The notes below the pieces were generated by a model. It was not told the DNA's origin. It made no database searches and saw only the letters and a program-made list of their open reading frames with translations. This document shows positions 42,640 through 43,849 of a stretch of DNA of 43,849 nucleotides, one piece after another. The stretch is from Virgibacillus litoralis. GTDB lineage: Bacteria > Bacillota > Bacilli > Bacillales > Amphibacillaceae. The number at the start of each line of letters is the position of its first letter. The first letter of the stretch is position 1. The translations under genes and the position numbers were made by a program. The DNA is taken from NCBI RefSeq assembly GCF_017873675.1, contig NZ_JAGGKK010000026.1, forward strand, positions 1-43,849, given 5' to 3'.

Positions 42640-43455
42640 TTACGACTTGTATTCGACTCTTCCAAGAAGATAAGCTATAGCGAGACCTAATGCAAATGTA
42701 GCTACACTTAATAGAATGAGTGTATTATTTGCTGGCCATCCTGGAAAGACAACAAAAATCGAACCAATTACCATACCAATGATAATAGCAAATGTTCCTG
42801 TATAGTAATTATTTAGAAAGAAGTTAACAACCTTACTCATTACCACAATACCGATCACGATTCCTACACCAGTTACAGCAATAACATCAAGTTGGAAGTT
42901 GTTTATCCCTGTCAATATTGTCTGATACACACCAATGATCAGTAACATAAATGAACCACTTATGCCTGGGAGGACCATGGCACTGCTTGCAATAAAGCCA
43001 GAGAAAAATAATAACACATATGTTGACATAGTTTTATTTTCAATTACCGCACTTTCTCCAGCGTTCAAAAAAAGCATCGAACCAACGACAATAGCGCCGA
43101 TAATAAGTAAAACCAGATGATTCGGTTTAAATTTATTTTTCGCATCTGCTTTCTGGAATAAATATGGGAGTACTCCCAAAATTAGTCCCAAAAAAAGAAA
43201 TTGTGTTGGTGCCGGGTAATGTTCAAATAACCACTCAAGCAGACGGCTTAATAATAAAACGGCTGTCACTATTCCAATACCAAGTGGAACCAGAAAGCCT
43301 AATTGCTTTTTCCAATCCTTACTGATAAATCCGTTTATAGCAGCTATTAACCTGTCATAAATTCCAAGTAAAACGGCAATGGTCCCCCCACTTACACCCG
43401 GAATCACATCACTTGCTCCCATAATTATACCTCTATAAATATTTTTCCATTCCAT
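42640..43455 (-). CDS. DUF368 (PopT-type) membrane protein
   Basis: A 271-residue integral membrane protein with about eight helices. Signatures are GASDVIPGVSGGTIAVLLGIYD at the N-terminus and its internal echo MVLPGISGSFMLLIIGVY. DUF368 proteins (PopT) were recently shown to act as undecaprenyl-phosphate translocases, an alternative to DedA/UptA proteins. ATG start after GGGAGA. The thioredoxin gene follows 68 bases downstream. Confidence 0.9.
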   Translation of the reverse strand: MEWKNIYRGIIMGASDVIPGVSGGTIAVLLGIYDRLIAAINGFISKDWKKQLGFLVPLGIGIVTAVLLLSRLLEWLFEHYPAPTQFLFLGLILGVLPYLFQKADAKNKFKPNHLVLLIIGAIVVGSMLFLNAGESAVIENKTMSTYVLLFFSGFIASSAMVLPGISGSFMLLIIGVYQTILTGINNFQLDVIAVTGVGIVIGIVVMSKVVNFFLNNYYTGTFAIIIGMVIGSIFVVFPGWPANNTLILLSVATFALGLAIAYLLGRVEYKS

Positions 43456-43571
43456 ATGTAACGATCTCCCTTTGTAACAGTTCCATTTCTAAAAGCATAC
43501 CGTTATCATATCAAATTATGTTTGCAATTCACATAAAAATTTTAGTTATAGAAAAAACATTGTTAGAAAAC

Positions 43572-43610
43572 TGCAGTGCCAATTCCTAGTTGCACTTATG
43601 CAATAGGAAA
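43572..43610 (-). repeat. TTGCATAAGTGCAACTA-family repeat, copy 4
   Basis: On the minus strand CCTATTGCATAAGTGCAACTA is followed by GGAATTGGCACTGCAG, with the core at 43587-43602. Same parts and order as the copy at 18045, inverted. Confidence 0.65.
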
Positions 43611-43619
43611 ACGAAGCAT

Positions 43620-43745
43620 TGCCACTCGGATCGGCCAAACAATCGAAGTGAATCCTCGTTCCGCTAAATAGCTGAAAAAGTGCTCTCGGAAGGGTGAGAC
43701 GGATCCTCGTTCCGTTAAAAGCAGAAAATCAGCCTATTTTGATGC
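43620..43745. repeat. repeat with tandem ATCCTCGTTCCG units (family D)
   Basis: ATCCTCGTTCCG followed by C/TTAAA occurs twice (near 43652 and 43709), each followed by an AGC/GAAAA stretch. It resembles intergenic repeats common in this bacterial group, as far as I recognise them. Confidence 0.55.
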
Positions 43746-43849
43746 AGAAATGACAAATAGCTACTATGAACAAAACTGGCTCCTTAATCGTAAAGTCGTG
43801 GGTTAATTTGGTAGACTGTTTACTAAGAAAGAAAAACCCAAATCAGAGC

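Larger units (their letters stand above)
43456..43849. other. gene-free right end of the window
   Basis: It contains the fourth family repeat (43572-43610) and a GC-richer repeat (43620-43745). No coding region is visible up to the window end. Confidence 0.55.

Overview
The window comes from a low-GC, spore-forming Bacillaceae chromosome, most likely a halotolerant genus such as Virgibacillus, Oceanobacillus or Lentibacillus. This is inferred from strong protein resemblance to Bacillus subtilis orthologues, conserved gene order, a YppG-type coat protein, a DUF368 protein and several families of GC-rich interspersed repeats. No genome comparison could be run.

Layout. 1-1672: the 5' end of a 16S rRNA gene, preceded on the minus strand by 12 tRNA genes read from one consensus sigma-A promoter. 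1831-6132: SprT-like protein, vegetative catalase KatA and the Tex RNA-binding protein. 6493-11568: the complete general stress sigma-factor module rsbR-rsbS-rsbT-rsbU-rsbV-rsbW-sigB-rsbX, with a textbook sigma-B promoter in front of rsbV. 11802-21718: ndoAI/ndoA (MazEF-type) toxin-antitoxin pair, alr, a YdcC-like lipoprotein, nnr, acpS, a rhomboid protease, ydbT/ydbS and cshA. From the tRNAs to cshA the order follows the cshA-to-trnS region of B. subtilis as I remember it, with katA as the extra gene. The synteny ends just upstream of cshA.

22129-28351 holds singly regulated genes: an EamA transporter, DegV, an esterase, YppG, a glutaredoxin-like protein, a YhfK-like reductase, a DedA protein and a diacylglycerol-kinase-family lipid kinase. 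28577-31988 is a PhnD-C-E-E ABC importer with an internal terminator after the binding protein. 32643-34217 is a 5'-nucleotidase/cyclic phosphodiesterase. 34266-37208 is a YkoG/YkoH-type two-component system with a very acidic PepSY protein. Then come GNAT and VOC proteins, a CadC/CadA metal-resistance operon with two operator palindromes, a methyltransferase, a thioredoxin and a DUF368 membrane protein.

The main structure not explained by genes is the repeat content. A composite repeat built from two diverged, oppositely oriented units (A and B) around an AT-rich spacer occurs twice, inverted, at 32157-32514 and 41853-42170, with a truncated left end at 18134-18227. A second family with the core TTGCATAAGTGCAACTA occurs four times, once inside the sigB operon between rsbT and rsbU. 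Further GC-rich or repeated elements lie at 6187-6440 and 43620-43745. I saw no prophage, integrase, transposase gene, CRISPR array or recognisable new defence locus.
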